DNA from: Streptomyces atroolivaceus
GTDB taxonomy: Bacteria; Actinomycetota; Actinomycetes; Streptomycetales; Streptomycetaceae
Length of the DNA: 64,000 bases
Assembly: GCF_000717025.1 (NCBI RefSeq)
Contig: NZ_JNXG01000004.1
Location: 124,001 to 188,000, forward strand
Direction of reading: 5' to 3'
The notes below the pieces were generated by a model. It saw nothing but the letters and a program-made list of their open reading frames with translations, searched no databases and was not told the origin of the DNA. Shown here piece after piece: positions 49,653 through 58,125 of the stretch (positions within the stretch are counted from its first letter, which is position 1; every line of letters begins with the position of its first letter). Position numbers and translations under genes: made by a program.

Positions 49653-51008
49653 TCAGGCCGTCGCCGGGGCAGCCTTGGTGAGCGGCTCGGAGGCCGGAGC
49701 CAGGGAACCGACGGCAGGGCGGAAGGCTGCGAGGACGGGCAGGTCCGGGGTGCGGTCGGCATGCCGGTTGCAGATGTTCACGGCCGCTCGGAGCGAGGTG
49801 TGCGGGGCGCGGATGCGGGCCCATCCTCCGGAGGAATCACCGGTGACGGCGATGCCGGGAGTCTCGGTGGGAATCTGGATAGCGGCGAGGACGGCGTCCG
49901 GTGCGATGTCGCCGAAGGCCATGTTGGCGGAGGACTCGTCATTCACGCGGTGGGCGGTGCGGCCGGTGAGCTGGGCGCGGAGCATGGTGATGCCCTTGCC
50001 GAGTTCGGAGCCGAAGCGCTGCCCGCAGATCTCCAGATAGATCCCGGCAGCCCGGCCGAGCTGGGCCAGCCGAATGAGCGCGGTGATGATCCGGTCGCGC
50101 CGCTTCTCCTCGTCCTTCGTGGCGAAGAGGGCGAGTTCGGCGACCTCGTCCACCAGGACCACAACCGGCACCGGCCGCAAGTGGTCGGGCAGGTCCCAGA
50201 TGTCAGCGGCGATCTCCGCATCCGGCACGTTCACCGTGATCCGCTGTTCAGCCCGGATCAGTTGGTAGACGTCCTCCATGTGCGAGACGAGCGCGTCGAG
50301 GAGCTCCAAGGCGGTGTCAGGGTTGTCGGCGAGCGCGGAGAACCGGCGAGCCAGCGGGAAGAGCTCGACGCCCTGCTTGCAGTCGATCCCGACCAGCGCG
50401 ACGTCCATCGGTGCGAGGCCGGCCACGAGGTTGCGCTGATAGACGGACTTCCCCGACTCGGTGGCACCGAGGGTGAGGCCGTGCGGCACGGCGTGGTAGT
50501 CGCGGTAGTGGACTGCCCCGTCCTCACGCAGGGCGACCGGGACCCGCATCGGTGCAGGGTCGATCTTCACGGGCATCTGCACCCGCTTGAGCACGTCGTA
50601 GCCGGTCATCCGTACTTCGACGACGCCGGAGCGCAGTTCACGGGAGGTCACGCCGTACATGCCGAACGAATGACGCAGCCGGTCCGAGGCGGCGGAGACG
50701 TCGAAGGCATCCTGCCCCGGGCGGAGCTTGAGGCGGAGCACCAGGCCGGTACGGGTGGGGTGGACGCGCAGGATGCGCGGGGCGCGGGACTCCGGCACGG
50801 GCCGGTTGGTCATCCGGGCTAACGCCAGGCGCCAGCGGGAGGGCGGGACGGTCAGCCCGCACGCGTCCATCACGGAGGCATAGCGGACCAGGACCCGCGC
50901 AGCGGCGAGGGCCGCACCGAAGGCCAGCCAGTACCAGGCGGGGCGCCGCCACCGCAGGATCACTGCGGCAGCGACAACCAGCACTAGGGCGACCGTGAAG
51001 CCGGTCAT
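49653..51008 (-). CDS. traSA: FtsK/SpoIIIE-type conjugal DNA transfer ATPase (Tra)
   Basis: 451 residues. An N-terminal membrane helix pair (residues 5-20 and 24-45), a variable central part, then the motor: Walker A GATESGKSV (181-189), Walker B VVVLVDEVAEL (about 289), with RRDRIITALIRLAQLGRAAG and CGQRFGSELGKG as SpoIIIE-like motifs. AICE Tra proteins form hexameric pores and move double-stranded DNA to the recipient mycelium at clt sites. Start ATG at 51008 lies 2 bases after the next gene's stop. C-terminal about 40 residues are basic winged-helix-like. Confidence 0.94.
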   Translation of the reverse strand: MTGFTVALVLVVAAAVILRWRRPAWYWLAFGAALAAARVLVRYASVMDACGLTVPPSRWRLALARMTNRPVPESRAPRILRVHPTRTGLVLRLKLRPGQDAFDVSAASDRLRHSFGMYGVTSRELRSGVVEVRMTGYDVLKRVQMPVKIDPAPMRVPVALREDGAVHYRDYHAVPHGLTLGATESGKSVYQRNLVAGLAPMDVALVGIDCKQGVELFPLARRFSALADNPDTALELLDALVSHMEDVYQLIRAEQRITVNVPDAEIAADIWDLPDHLRPVPVVVLVDEVAELALFATKDEEKRRDRIITALIRLAQLGRAAGIYLEICGQRFGSELGKGITMLRAQLTGRTAHRVNDESSANMAFGDIAPDAVLAAIQIPTETPGIAVTGDSSGGWARIRAPHTSLRAAVNICNRHADRTPDLPVLAAFRPAVGSLAPASEPLTKAAPATA

Positions 51009-51010
51009 GA

Positions 51011-51364
51011 TCAGGCCGCCTTCGAGGCCGATGACGCAGCGGCGAGCGAGGTGACCGCGACCGCGCGGAACGCGATCCCGTGCCGCTTCTGCCCGTTGAA
51101 CTCGTTCTCCCACGCCGAGGCGACCAGCCCCGTCAGCGCGACCGGAGTACCCATGGCCAGGTCCTCGGAGACGCCCGGCTGGGGAACGGTGAGCTTGAGG
51201 ATCTCCACCTCGTCCGGCGTGGAGAACATGACCTCCACCGTCATCAGCGTGACGCCGTCCTTGTCGAGCGCGATCTCACCGGTACGGCGGTCCTTGACCT
51301 TCGGCTGAGGGGCCTTGGCGACCATCACGGTCGCGTTCGTGGTGTCGACGGGAATCTGTCGCAT
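51011..51364 (-). CDS. SCO3933-family regulatory protein of the transfer operon
   Basis: 117 residues: QIPVDTTNATVMVAKAPQPK, LMTVEVMFSTPDEVEILKLT and PVALTGLVASAWENEFNGQK. This family is widely annotated as SCO3933-type regulatory protein in AICEs and resembles a single-domain, beta-rich OB-like protein. May bind DNA or regulate plasmid genes. First gene of the leftward operon; AGGAGCC site before ATG 51364. Confidence 0.8.
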   Translation of the reverse strand: MRQIPVDTTNATVMVAKAPQPKVKDRRTGEIALDKDGVTLMTVEVMFSTPDEVEILKLTVPQPGVSEDLAMGTPVALTGLVASAWENEFNGQKRHGIAFRAVAVTSLAAASSASKAA

Positions 51365-51456
51365 CGTCTTGGCTCCTGTAACTAGCGGCTGTTGTCCGGC
51401 CCTTGCCGGTGAGAACAGGAGACCGCGAGAGCCCATGGACGTATCACGGTCCGTCT

Positions 51457-51502
51457 GGACGTTTAGGGACGTCTGAGTTACCGTCAAAACGTCCCTACGT
51501 CC
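51457..51502. promoter_or_regulatory. Inverted-repeat operator between transfer operon and HTH regulator
   Basis: Left arm GGACGTTTAGGGACGT (51457-51472) and right arm ACGTCCCTACGTCC (51489-51502) form an imperfect inverted repeat with 16 bases between. It overlaps the probable promoter zone for both directions (51365-51520). Candidate site for a KorSA-like repressor or the divergent HTH protein. Confidence 0.65.
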
Positions 51503-51520
51503 CAACGGGAAGGACACCTC

Positions 51521-52252
51521 ATGGCGAACGAACGCCTGCGGGCTGCGATTTCGGCGAAGGGCGAGACGATCCAGTCCACTGCTGATCACGTCGGCGTTGA
51601 TCCGAAGAGCGTCGAGCGGTGGATCACCACCAACCGCACCCCCCACCGAGGCCACCGCTGGAAGGCCGCAAGTTTCCTGGGTGTCGATGAGGTCTACCTC
51701 TGGCCGACAGTCGAGAAGCGGGCAGAGACCGCGAGCACATCCGAGTTGGTTACGTACTACCCGCACCGCGGAGCGGTCCCAGCGTCGCTGTGGTCCTCGC
51801 TGATCGAGCAGGCCTCAGACCAGGTGGAGATCCTGGTCTACGCTGGACTGTTCCTCTTCGACAGCCACCCGGACCTACCGGACCAGCTTGCCGACAAGGC
51901 AAAGGCCGGCACCCAGGTCCGCGTCCTCCTGGGGGACCCAGACTCGCCCACGATTCGCCAGCGAGGCGAAGAGGAGGGCATCGGCGACGATCTCGCTGCC
52001 CGCGCTCGGATAACTCGCCGGTACCTCGAACCAGCAGCAAAGACACCCGGCGTCGAGATCAGGCTTCACGACACGATCCTGTACAACTCCATCTACCGTT
52101 TCGACCAGGACGTGTTGGTGAACCCACACGTTCTGGGGGCGCCGGCGGGACAGAACCCCGTTCTGCACTTCCGCTACATCCCCGGGGCCCGCACCTTCCG
52201 GCACTACATGCGCAGCTTCGACTACGCGTGGGAGCGAGGTAGGACCGCCTAG
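51521..52252 (+). CDS. HTH-DUF5919 (PLD-like) regulator
   Basis: 243 residues. Residues 1-60: XRE-type HTH (ANERLRAAISAKGETIQSTA, then VDPKSVERWITTNRTPHRG). Residues 75-243: DUF5919 (YPHRGAVPASLWSSLIEQAS, VEILVYAGLFLFDSHPDLPD, VLLGDPDSPTIRQRGEEEGI, RFDQDVLVNPHVLGAPAGQN), a phospholipase-D-like fold without an intact HKD motif that I can see. Likely a sensor regulator; position opposite the transfer operon suggests control of it. GAAGGACACCTC before ATG 51521. Confidence 0.85.
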   Translation: MANERLRAAISAKGETIQSTADHVGVDPKSVERWITTNRTPHRGHRWKAASFLGVDEVYLWPTVEKRAETASTSELVTYYPHRGAVPASLWSSLIEQASDQVEILVYAGLFLFDSHPDLPDQLADKAKAGTQVRVLLGDPDSPTIRQRGEEEGIGDDLAARARITRRYLEPAAKTPGVEIRLHDTILYNSIYRFDQDVLVNPHVLGAPAGQNPVLHFRYIPGARTFRHYMRSFDYAWERGRTA

Positions 52253-52286
52253 TACCTCCGGTGACCAGTCGTGCGAGGCTGGAACC

Positions 52287-52757
52287 ATGGCCCGCGTCGA
52301 CTACATCAATGATCCGAACGCTCCGAAGGCGAACAGCATCGTCCCCTCGGTCACTGCTGTTGCGCGCAACGATGCTGGTGAGGTGCTACTCATCCACAAA
52401 ACCGACAACAATCTGTGGGCACTGCCCGGAGGCGGTGTCGATGTAGGCGAGTCGGTTGCGGATGCGGCGGTGCGTGAGACGAGGGAAGAGACTGGCTTCG
52501 ACGTCGTGGTGACAGGTCTGGTCGGTCTCTACACGGATCCCGGCCACGTCATGGCCTACGACGACGGCGAGGTCCGCCAACAGTTCTCGATCTGCTTCAC
52601 GGCGCGGATCACTGGCGGTGCACTCAGGACCAGTAGCGAGAGCAAGGAAGTCGCCTTCGTCGACCCGAGCAAGCTGGACGAACTGAACATCCACCCGTCC
52701 ATGCGGATGCGGATCGAGCGCGGCCTGTCTGATCAAGCGGAGCCCTACATCGGCTGA
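52287..52757 (+). CDS. NUDIX hydrolase
   Basis: 156 residues. Full Nudix box GGGVDVGESVADAAVRETRE plus ETGFDV at residues 48-73. Hydrolyses a nucleoside diphosphate-linked compound. In pSAM2 the immunity factor Pif carries a Nudix motif, so this gene could act in entry exclusion or immunity (inference). ATG at 52287, 34 bases after the HTH-DUF5919 stop; its 3' end overlaps the HD gene tail by 13 bases. Confidence 0.9.
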   Translation: MARVDYINDPNAPKANSIVPSVTAVARNDAGEVLLIHKTDNNLWALPGGGVDVGESVADAAVRETREETGFDVVVTGLVGLYTDPGHVMAYDDGEVRQQFSICFTARITGGALRTSSESKEVAFVDPSKLDELNIHPSMRMRIERGLSDQAEPYIG

Positions 52758-53305
52758 GCGACCATGCGCGCTCGCGTCCGCTCGACAGCCCCCTTCAGGT
52801 AGGGCCGCGCCTTACTGATCGCGTTGTGCACCTCACTGCCCGGTTCATAACGCACGAGGATCTCATCGATCCGGACGTCGAAGTCGAAGGACTGTCCGGC
52901 AGGCCCCGTCGTCATGTCAGCGAAGATCAGCGCGTCCAGAACCGCGGAGTCTTCCCGGTCGTAGGCAGCCAGCTCCACCGACAATCCTCGCTGTTCAGCT
53001 TCGTACACCGCTCCAGAGTGATGGGCGACCAAGCGGACTAGGCGCGCCGGCGCATCGAGTGCCTCCAGGTGGCGAGCACCATCAAGCGGATGAAAGCCGG
53101 TATCCCGCAGCTCGGGTGCATACCCGATGTCGTGCAGCCACGCAGCGGCGACCAGAAGGTCCCGGTCATCCTCTGGCACAGCCGCAGAAGCCTCTTCAGC
53201 GCGAGCAGCCACGGCCTGAGTGTGCAGCCAGCGGTTCCCGAGCGGAGGAAGCAGAGACTCGGCGAGCTCGGCCGCTCCTCGAGGCGTGTCCAGTGCAGAA
53301 GGCAT
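52745..53305 (-). CDS. HD-domain phosphohydrolase
   Basis: 186 residues. HD motif: WLHTQAVAARAEEASAAVPE, then AAAWLHDIGYAPELRDTGFH (His-Asp), LVAHHSGAVYEAEQRG and ALIFADMTTG. Metal-dependent phosphohydrolase on nucleotides or related substrates. Start ATG 53305 preferred; longer frame to 53335 lacks support. Present in many AICEs next to a NUDIX gene, suggesting a paired function in nucleotide metabolism or defence (inference). Confidence 0.87.
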   Translation of the reverse strand: MPSALDTPRGAAELAESLLPPLGNRWLHTQAVAARAEEASAAVPEDDRDLLVAAAWLHDIGYAPELRDTGFHPLDGARHLEALDAPARLVRLVAHHSGAVYEAEQRGLSVELAAYDREDSAVLDALIFADMTTGPAGQSFDFDVRIDEILVRYEPGSEVHNAISKARPYLKGAVERTRARMVAQPM

Positions 53306-53401
53306 GAGTGGAACGGTAGCCGAGATGAGCACCAAGCCGACAGAGCGCGGCCAAGCGGTACGAGCTCATGCGTGCGGTAGAACTTTCTCTACTTCATCAA
53401 G

Positions 53402-53486
53402 GCCCGCGCACGGCGCGGGCACGCGCCGCCTTGACGGCGGGGCCGCCGCCCTGTCTTCGCCAGCGGCGGCCCCGCCCGGCGGCGCG
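53402..53486. other. Strong structured DNA region in the AICE
   Basis: Hairpin 1: GCCCGCGC-ACG-GCGCGGGC (53402-53420). Hairpin 2: nested arms 53422-53430/53478-53486 (CGCGCCGCC / GGCGGCGCG) and 53436-53448/53464-53476 (13 perfect pairs). In a 246-base divergent region without a gene. Candidate origin (sso) or clt locus, or terminator pair. Confidence 0.5.
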
Positions 53487-53551
53487 CCACGTGCAGCGGG
53501 CAGGCGAGAAACAACCTCCCCCCGACCAGAGGGCGCGGGCAGGCTTGTCCC

Positions 53552-53968
53552 ATGGAGACCCCGGCAGTACCCACAGCCTTCCGCGTCACGTTCAACGACT
53601 ACCGCCAGGACCCGAACGACAGCGACGTCCTGCGGCGAGCGGTGACCATCTACGCCGACCGGCTCACCTTCGACAGCGACCACATCGCCCTCTGGCTAAC
53701 CGGCACCGAGGTCGGCTGCTTCCCAATCAGCATCATCGAGTCGATACACCCCAAGGCAGGCCCGGGCAGACAGCAGGAATCACAAGAAGTGCTCCGGGCC
53801 CGATACCCCCGGATGGGCCAACCCTGGACCCAGGAAGACGACACGCACCTCCTCGCCCTCTACCAGCAAGGAGAGCGGGACCTGGAAGCCCTTGGGAAAC
53901 AGTTCGACCGCAAGCCAAGCGCCATCAGGTCACGCCTGGCGAAACTAGGCTTGGAAGGCCTCGGCTGA
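53552..53968 (+). CDS. SANT/Myb-like helix-turn-helix protein
   Basis: 138 residues. The N-terminal half (FRVTFNDYRQDPNDSDVLRR, YADRLTFDSDHIALWLTGTE) is beta-rich with no family known. The C-terminal 50 residues have a SANT-like helical domain: PWTQEDDTHLLALYQQGERD, then QFDRKPSAIRSRLAKLGL, DNA-binding-like. ATG at 53552. Not linked in operon with neighbours. Confidence 0.65.
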   Translation: METPAVPTAFRVTFNDYRQDPNDSDVLRRAVTIYADRLTFDSDHIALWLTGTEVGCFPISIIESIHPKAGPGRQQESQEVLRARYPRMGQPWTQEDDTHLLALYQQGERDLEALGKQFDRKPSAIRSRLAKLGLEGLG

Positions 53969-54063
53969 CCCGAGGAGGCACAGTGCGGAAGCAGCTACGG
54001 CTTCAAGAGGTTGCCTCCGGCGGGGGCGCTCAGACTCCGGGATGGACGGGGCGCCGTTCGCGA

Positions 54064-54250
54064 GTGCCGGCCGGAGCGTGGTGAGCGTCGTGGTGGCTCC
54101 CATCCCGACCACCTTCGACCCAGGCAGAGCCGAGCAGTCGCGGCCCAGGGCGTCAAGGTCGTTCGTACAGTGGCGCGCTCCACCTTGACGCCCCGAACCA
54201 CGACCGCTCCACGGAGCGTGGGTCGAAGGCGGACGGGATGGGAGCCGGGG
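54064..54250. repeat. Long imperfect palindromic element, copy 1
   Basis: Outer arms 54095-54122 and 54219-54246 (28 bases, 2 mismatches by my count, GGCTCCCATCCCG...). Inner arms GGGCGTCAAGGT / ACCTTGACGCCC (54148-54159, 54182-54193), perfect, with a 22-base loop CGTTCGTACAGTGGCGCGCT and two more bases. The middle segments pair in part. Related DNA is at 58848-58955. Could be a MITE-like element or structured RNA gene. Confidence 0.75.
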
Positions 54251-54377
54251 TGAGCAGTGGGTTGAGGTGCCGATCAGCGGCAGCGCGAGAAGGAAGGGGG
54301 GAAGGCGGCCCCTCGTGAGGCGAGGGCACCTGGTGAGCCAGCTCATCAACGACTTGAAAATGATGCCCGCTGGGCGG

Positions 54378-54446
54378 CAGGTCCTACACTATGACCTGCG
54401 GCCACCGTTGATCATTTGTCCTGACACTTGTGATCAGCGGTGGCCG
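54378..54446 (-). terminator. Tandem hairpins downstream of the R-M gene
   Basis: CAGGTC / GACCTG (54378-54383, 54393-54398) and 16-base arms with one mismatch (54399-54414, 54431-54446; CGGCCACCGTTGATCA and its partner), loop 16. Likely terminators for the leftward R-M gene ending at 54484. Confidence 0.6.
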
Positions 54447-54483
54447 TCTCCATGCGAGCGACATACTCGCCCAGGCCGCGCGC

Positions 54484-57400
54484 TTAGGCGGGGGGAAGCT
54501 CGTCGAACAGCCCCCCAGTAACGGTCAGTCGAGGGCGCCTGTCTGCGTCGGTGGTGGGCCATTGTGCGCCGGCCGCAGCTAGTTCCTGTCGGGTGAAAAT
54601 CTCGCTGGCGATAACGTCTGTGAGAAGGTCGCTCATTTGATCTTCGAGATTCACAAGTTGTGTGAGAATGCTGAGCAAGTTGGTCAGCTCGGTAGACCAT
54701 TGAGAATCCCACTGCGGTGCATTCATCTCGTCTAGTGGCGACGTGATGCGCCCCTTTGGCTCCGCCATGCGGTAATCCAGCCAGGAGTCGAGTACCTTTC
54801 TGCCGCCCACGGTGTATTCAGCTGCCTGCTTAGTGAGACCGTCCCACCTTCCAGCTCCGACGTGCAGTGAACGAATTGAGGCGTCGTATCGCCAATCAGT
54901 AGGCATATTGCTGCCTACCGCTACGGCATAACTAGGGTGGTCAACTGAGATGGCTGGATCTCGAATTTCTGTAAGACCCTGTGGATGATTGCCAGCCTCG
55001 CCGTAGGTGTGAAGCCACTGGACATGCGCTCCCAACTGGCAGGCTCGCGCCCATAGATGTGGATCCTTCGTCACGGGAACTCTCACTCCGGGTGTACGGA
55101 GCTCGTCGTCGAATTGGGCGACAAAGCCAGAGTGCCCAGTGATGCCCGCAATGTAGGAGAAAATGTCGTCGTGTGAAATGGGTACGCCCATGAGCCTTGA
55201 CAGTGCGTCAACTAGACCTGGTGCGACGTTCGGTGTGCCGTCAGGGTGAAGTTTAGGTAGGGCGCGTCCCCCGCCACTGCCGCGAAAATGATGCACGTCC
55301 GGAATTAGGTTGGTGTATACGATTCCGGGTCCAGCCTTCGGATACTCTGAGTGCAGTTCAATAGCGAAGACCTGGCCGTCGACGCGCCCCTCCCACAGGG
55401 TGGGTGAGGGTTGGCTTAGTAGCCTGGAATCAGCGATGAGCCACTGTCGGTCGAGCATGCGGAACCCGCAACGTACTGCGTGCGCCTCCGTAAGCATCGT
55501 GATCCGACCAAACGGGATATTGGTTTCCTGTTCCGTGTCTGCCCCTGGCAAGGGCTTCTTCGTCTTAACCAAAGAAGCGTCGCGCTTTTCTTTGAACTTC
55601 TGAGATTTCACTGCCGGATCATCTTCGTTGATTACGCTGCGGAGGCGGAAATCAAGCACGCCCGGAGTGGGGGCGTATACCCAAGAGCGTCCGGCCATGA
55701 TGCCGTTTGCTCGCCAAGGAAGAAGGTCATCTACTGCGGGGTAGTCATCCCATCCAGTTGCAGCCGAGGGGGTGAATGGAGCTGTCCATTCGGGACGCAC
55801 GTTGCGCCAGTGCTGGTGGTCGAATGTGAGAGCGGAAAGCTGTTCGAACTTCTGCTTCTTGGTGCCGTGTAGGTCGATGTACTTGATTTCGGCCGGCTTG
55901 GTGTCGTCGACTCCTTGCTTGCGCAGGAACAGGGCAATAGCGACTGGTGTCTCGATATTGAAGACCGCGTTGGCTGCTGGGGGCTGCTTCCCTTCGGGTG
56001 TGACGTTAATGATCCACCCGTGGGAACACATTCTGCGCAAATACTCGCGCATTCCTTTGAAGCCAGGACCTGCGAGGTAGCCGGTGGCGGTGATGAAGCA
56101 AATGACGCCGTTACCGCCGTCACGCTCGTCTGGTTGGTTGGTGGACTCGAAAACCTTCCAGGTTGCCCAGCGCCAGAAGTAGGCATAGAGGTTACTCAGA
56201 TGACGTTCATGCTTGCCATTTCCGGGCAGCTTGAACGCCTCAAGCGGCGGTTTGCCCGTAGCGGGGTCGGCGCCGTTTTCGACCCAGCCTCCCACGCCGC
56301 CAGCGTGGTCCTTATAGGGCGGGTTGCCAATGCAGACCTGGACATTGCGTTCCCGCTTCATTTGATTGGCGCGTTGACGTTGCCGGGCAATCAGTTGCGC
56401 TGTGAAGGATAGTTGGCTGTCGCTCGCACTGTAGGGATCTTCGAGAGTGTCCGCAACAAACAGGTTGAGTCCATCGCTCGGGAGGTCGGCTCCGAGATCA
56501 CTGATAGTGGAACTAATGCGAAGTTCGGCAACGGAGAACGGACCGGACTGAAGTTCAATTCCGTAGGTGCGAGAGACAGCATTGCTCACAGCTTCAGGCG
56601 CGGCTCCCGGCCCGTATTGAGCCGCGGCTTCACCTGCTACGTGCCGAAGAATCGAGAGGGGATAGGTCCCCGTACCCATAGCGGGGTCGACGATGTTGAC
56701 ATGTGGGTTACGAAATCCATCGGGTTTCCCCATGTAGTGCTTGAGCGCGAGATCAGTGAGCCGCACCATAGCGTCGACCACGGGAACAGGTGTGTAGTAC
56801 GAACCGGAGCTGCGGCGCTTCTCCGGATCGTAGGAGGCTAGAAAGTCCTCGTAGAGGTGTAGGTACAGCTCGTCGCCGTTTCGGCCCAGGCGGCCCCAAT
56901 CTGCGGCAGCAAGAACGTGAAGGATAATCTCTATGGCTGACCAGGTCGGAGTTTTTTCGACGTGCTCCGTAAGTAGATTCAGTGCCCTACCCATGAGCGA
57001 GTGATGACCTTCGAGCTGATGTGCAATCTCGCGGATCGGCTCGTTGTCAAGGTCGATTCCTTCGCTGAGTGCAAGGAGGAGAGCGAATACAACAGTCTGT
57101 GCGAACCCGTCTGAGAACTCGGAATCCGTGGCTTGCGGGAAGAGCAGTCTTCTCCAGTCCTTCGAGATACCCGTAAATGGCATACGCGCTGCATCGGCAC
57201 CTGCCCTGATGGCGCGGCGTTCGGCTCGCAGAGCTTCGTGCACCTCTTCGCGGAGAAGGCGAGCCAGTGGTGCCAGAACGCTGACCAGTTTTGGCACTGA
57301 CACGATGGGTGTGGGGGACCACTGCAAGAAGGAGTTGAAGACCAGTTCGAGCCTGCCTGGCGCCGTCAAACGCCCACTCTCGCTGACCAGGTCAACTCGA

Positions 57401-57798
57401 TGGATATGAACAGGCGTGTCTACAAGCTCGCCGTAACGCCAGAGACGAAATTCAGTTCCATTTGTGTGGAGAAGGTTGGGCAGTTCCCGAAGTCGTTGCC
57501 ATTGCTTGTAGTTGTGCGTCGAGATGCCATACGACGAAGGGTCAAGGCTGACGCCAGGAGCCTTCAGCTCGACGTGGCCCGTAATGACCCCGTTGACCCT
57601 GACTCCGAAATCTGGTCTCACGCTTCCGTCCAGCTCAGCCACCTCGTTGTGAGCCACCACAGACAGCCCAAGCAAGGCTCCCGCCTGCTCGACGAGATTA
57701 GAGACCGGGGTGATGAGAAGGGCCTCACGCTGCCCAGGCCCAGACAGCCGCTGTTTGGCGTCCTGGCCGTAGGCAGCGACCACTTCTGCGAAGTTCAT
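54484..57798 (-). CDS. Single-polypeptide restriction-modification enzyme, type ISP-like
   Basis: 1104 residues. N-terminus resembles a PD-(D/E)xK nuclease (RPDFGV at 61-66, then GHVELKAPG with E77 and K79). Middle: adenine N6-methyltransferase with motif I VDPAMGTGTYPLSI at about 370 and catalytic NPPY in IGNPPYKDH near 496. The C-terminal 400 residues resemble the type ISP/IIL specificity region (HHFRGSGGGRALPKLHPDGT, AVAVGSNMPTDWRYDASI). No helicase domain is seen, unlike true type ISP enzymes, so it may be IIG/IIL-like. GC content is visibly lower than in its neighbours, suggesting recent transfer. ATG 57798. No separate restriction or specificity gene next to it. Confidence 0.87.
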   Translation of the reverse strand: MNFAEVVAAYGQDAKQRLSGPGQREALLITPVSNLVEQAGALLGLSVVAHNEVAELDGSVRPDFGVRVNGVITGHVELKAPGVSLDPSSYGISTHNYKQWQRLRELPNLLHTNGTEFRLWRYGELVDTPVHIHRVDLVSESGRLTAPGRLELVFNSFLQWSPTPIVSVPKLVSVLAPLARLLREEVHEALRAERRAIRAGADAARMPFTGISKDWRRLLFPQATDSEFSDGFAQTVVFALLLALSEGIDLDNEPIREIAHQLEGHHSLMGRALNLLTEHVEKTPTWSAIEIILHVLAAADWGRLGRNGDELYLHLYEDFLASYDPEKRRSSGSYYTPVPVVDAMVRLTDLALKHYMGKPDGFRNPHVNIVDPAMGTGTYPLSILRHVAGEAAAQYGPGAAPEAVSNAVSRTYGIELQSGPFSVAELRISSTISDLGADLPSDGLNLFVADTLEDPYSASDSQLSFTAQLIARQRQRANQMKRERNVQVCIGNPPYKDHAGGVGGWVENGADPATGKPPLEAFKLPGNGKHERHLSNLYAYFWRWATWKVFESTNQPDERDGGNGVICFITATGYLAGPGFKGMREYLRRMCSHGWIINVTPEGKQPPAANAVFNIETPVAIALFLRKQGVDDTKPAEIKYIDLHGTKKQKFEQLSALTFDHQHWRNVRPEWTAPFTPSAATGWDDYPAVDDLLPWRANGIMAGRSWVYAPTPGVLDFRLRSVINEDDPAVKSQKFKEKRDASLVKTKKPLPGADTEQETNIPFGRITMLTEAHAVRCGFRMLDRQWLIADSRLLSQPSPTLWEGRVDGQVFAIELHSEYPKAGPGIVYTNLIPDVHHFRGSGGGRALPKLHPDGTPNVAPGLVDALSRLMGVPISHDDIFSYIAGITGHSGFVAQFDDELRTPGVRVPVTKDPHLWARACQLGAHVQWLHTYGEAGNHPQGLTEIRDPAISVDHPSYAVAVGSNMPTDWRYDASIRSLHVGAGRWDGLTKQAAEYTVGGRKVLDSWLDYRMAEPKGRITSPLDEMNAPQWDSQWSTELTNLLSILTQLVNLEDQMSDLLTDVIASEIFTRQELAAAGAQWPTTDADRRPRLTVTGGLFDELPPA

Positions 57799-58125
57799 CC
57801 GTGACTTCCCCTCAACGTCGGCTCAGTCTCACCCAGGACGGTTGAGCGGAGTAAGGCGATCCGACAGATAGACAACGAAAGGTGCCTTCCGACCTGCGGC
57901 GATGTGAGAGCCGAGCTCACGTCACAGCAGATGTGGGGGGCACCTTTTGAGTGTCTGACTCTACTGGGTGTCACTGTGGGTTGTCAGCTGAGGACAGCTC
58001 ACACAACCGACCGGCCCATGTGCCTGGGCCAGTCGCTCGCCCAGTACCCGCCAATCGGGCGATTGTGGTCCCTCGTCCAGCACTGTACGTTCCCGCTTAC
58101 TGATTGGTTCTGTTGAGGGGGCGGG
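57799..58125. promoter_or_regulatory. Divergent promoter region of the R-M gene, 327 bases
   Basis: No gene seen. Contains an inverted repeat GTGAG-n6-CTCAC near 57904-57921 and GGTTGT / ACAACC arms (about 57975-58009). AT content moderately raised. Likely carries promoters for the R-M gene and the 58126 gene. Confidence 0.45.

Larger units (their letters stand above)
53969..54483. other. Non-coding region with palindromic elements, 515 bases
   Basis: No credible gene. Holds the long imperfect palindrome at 54064-54250 and two hairpins at 54378-54446. Frames that are open here are those of the repeat family and encode only basic low-complexity sequence. Confidence 0.6.

Noticed and set aside
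57904..58116. 70-codon plus-strand open frame before the 58126 gene
   Set aside because: No ribosome site, Cys/Thr/Leu mix without family likeness and lying in the divergent promoter region.
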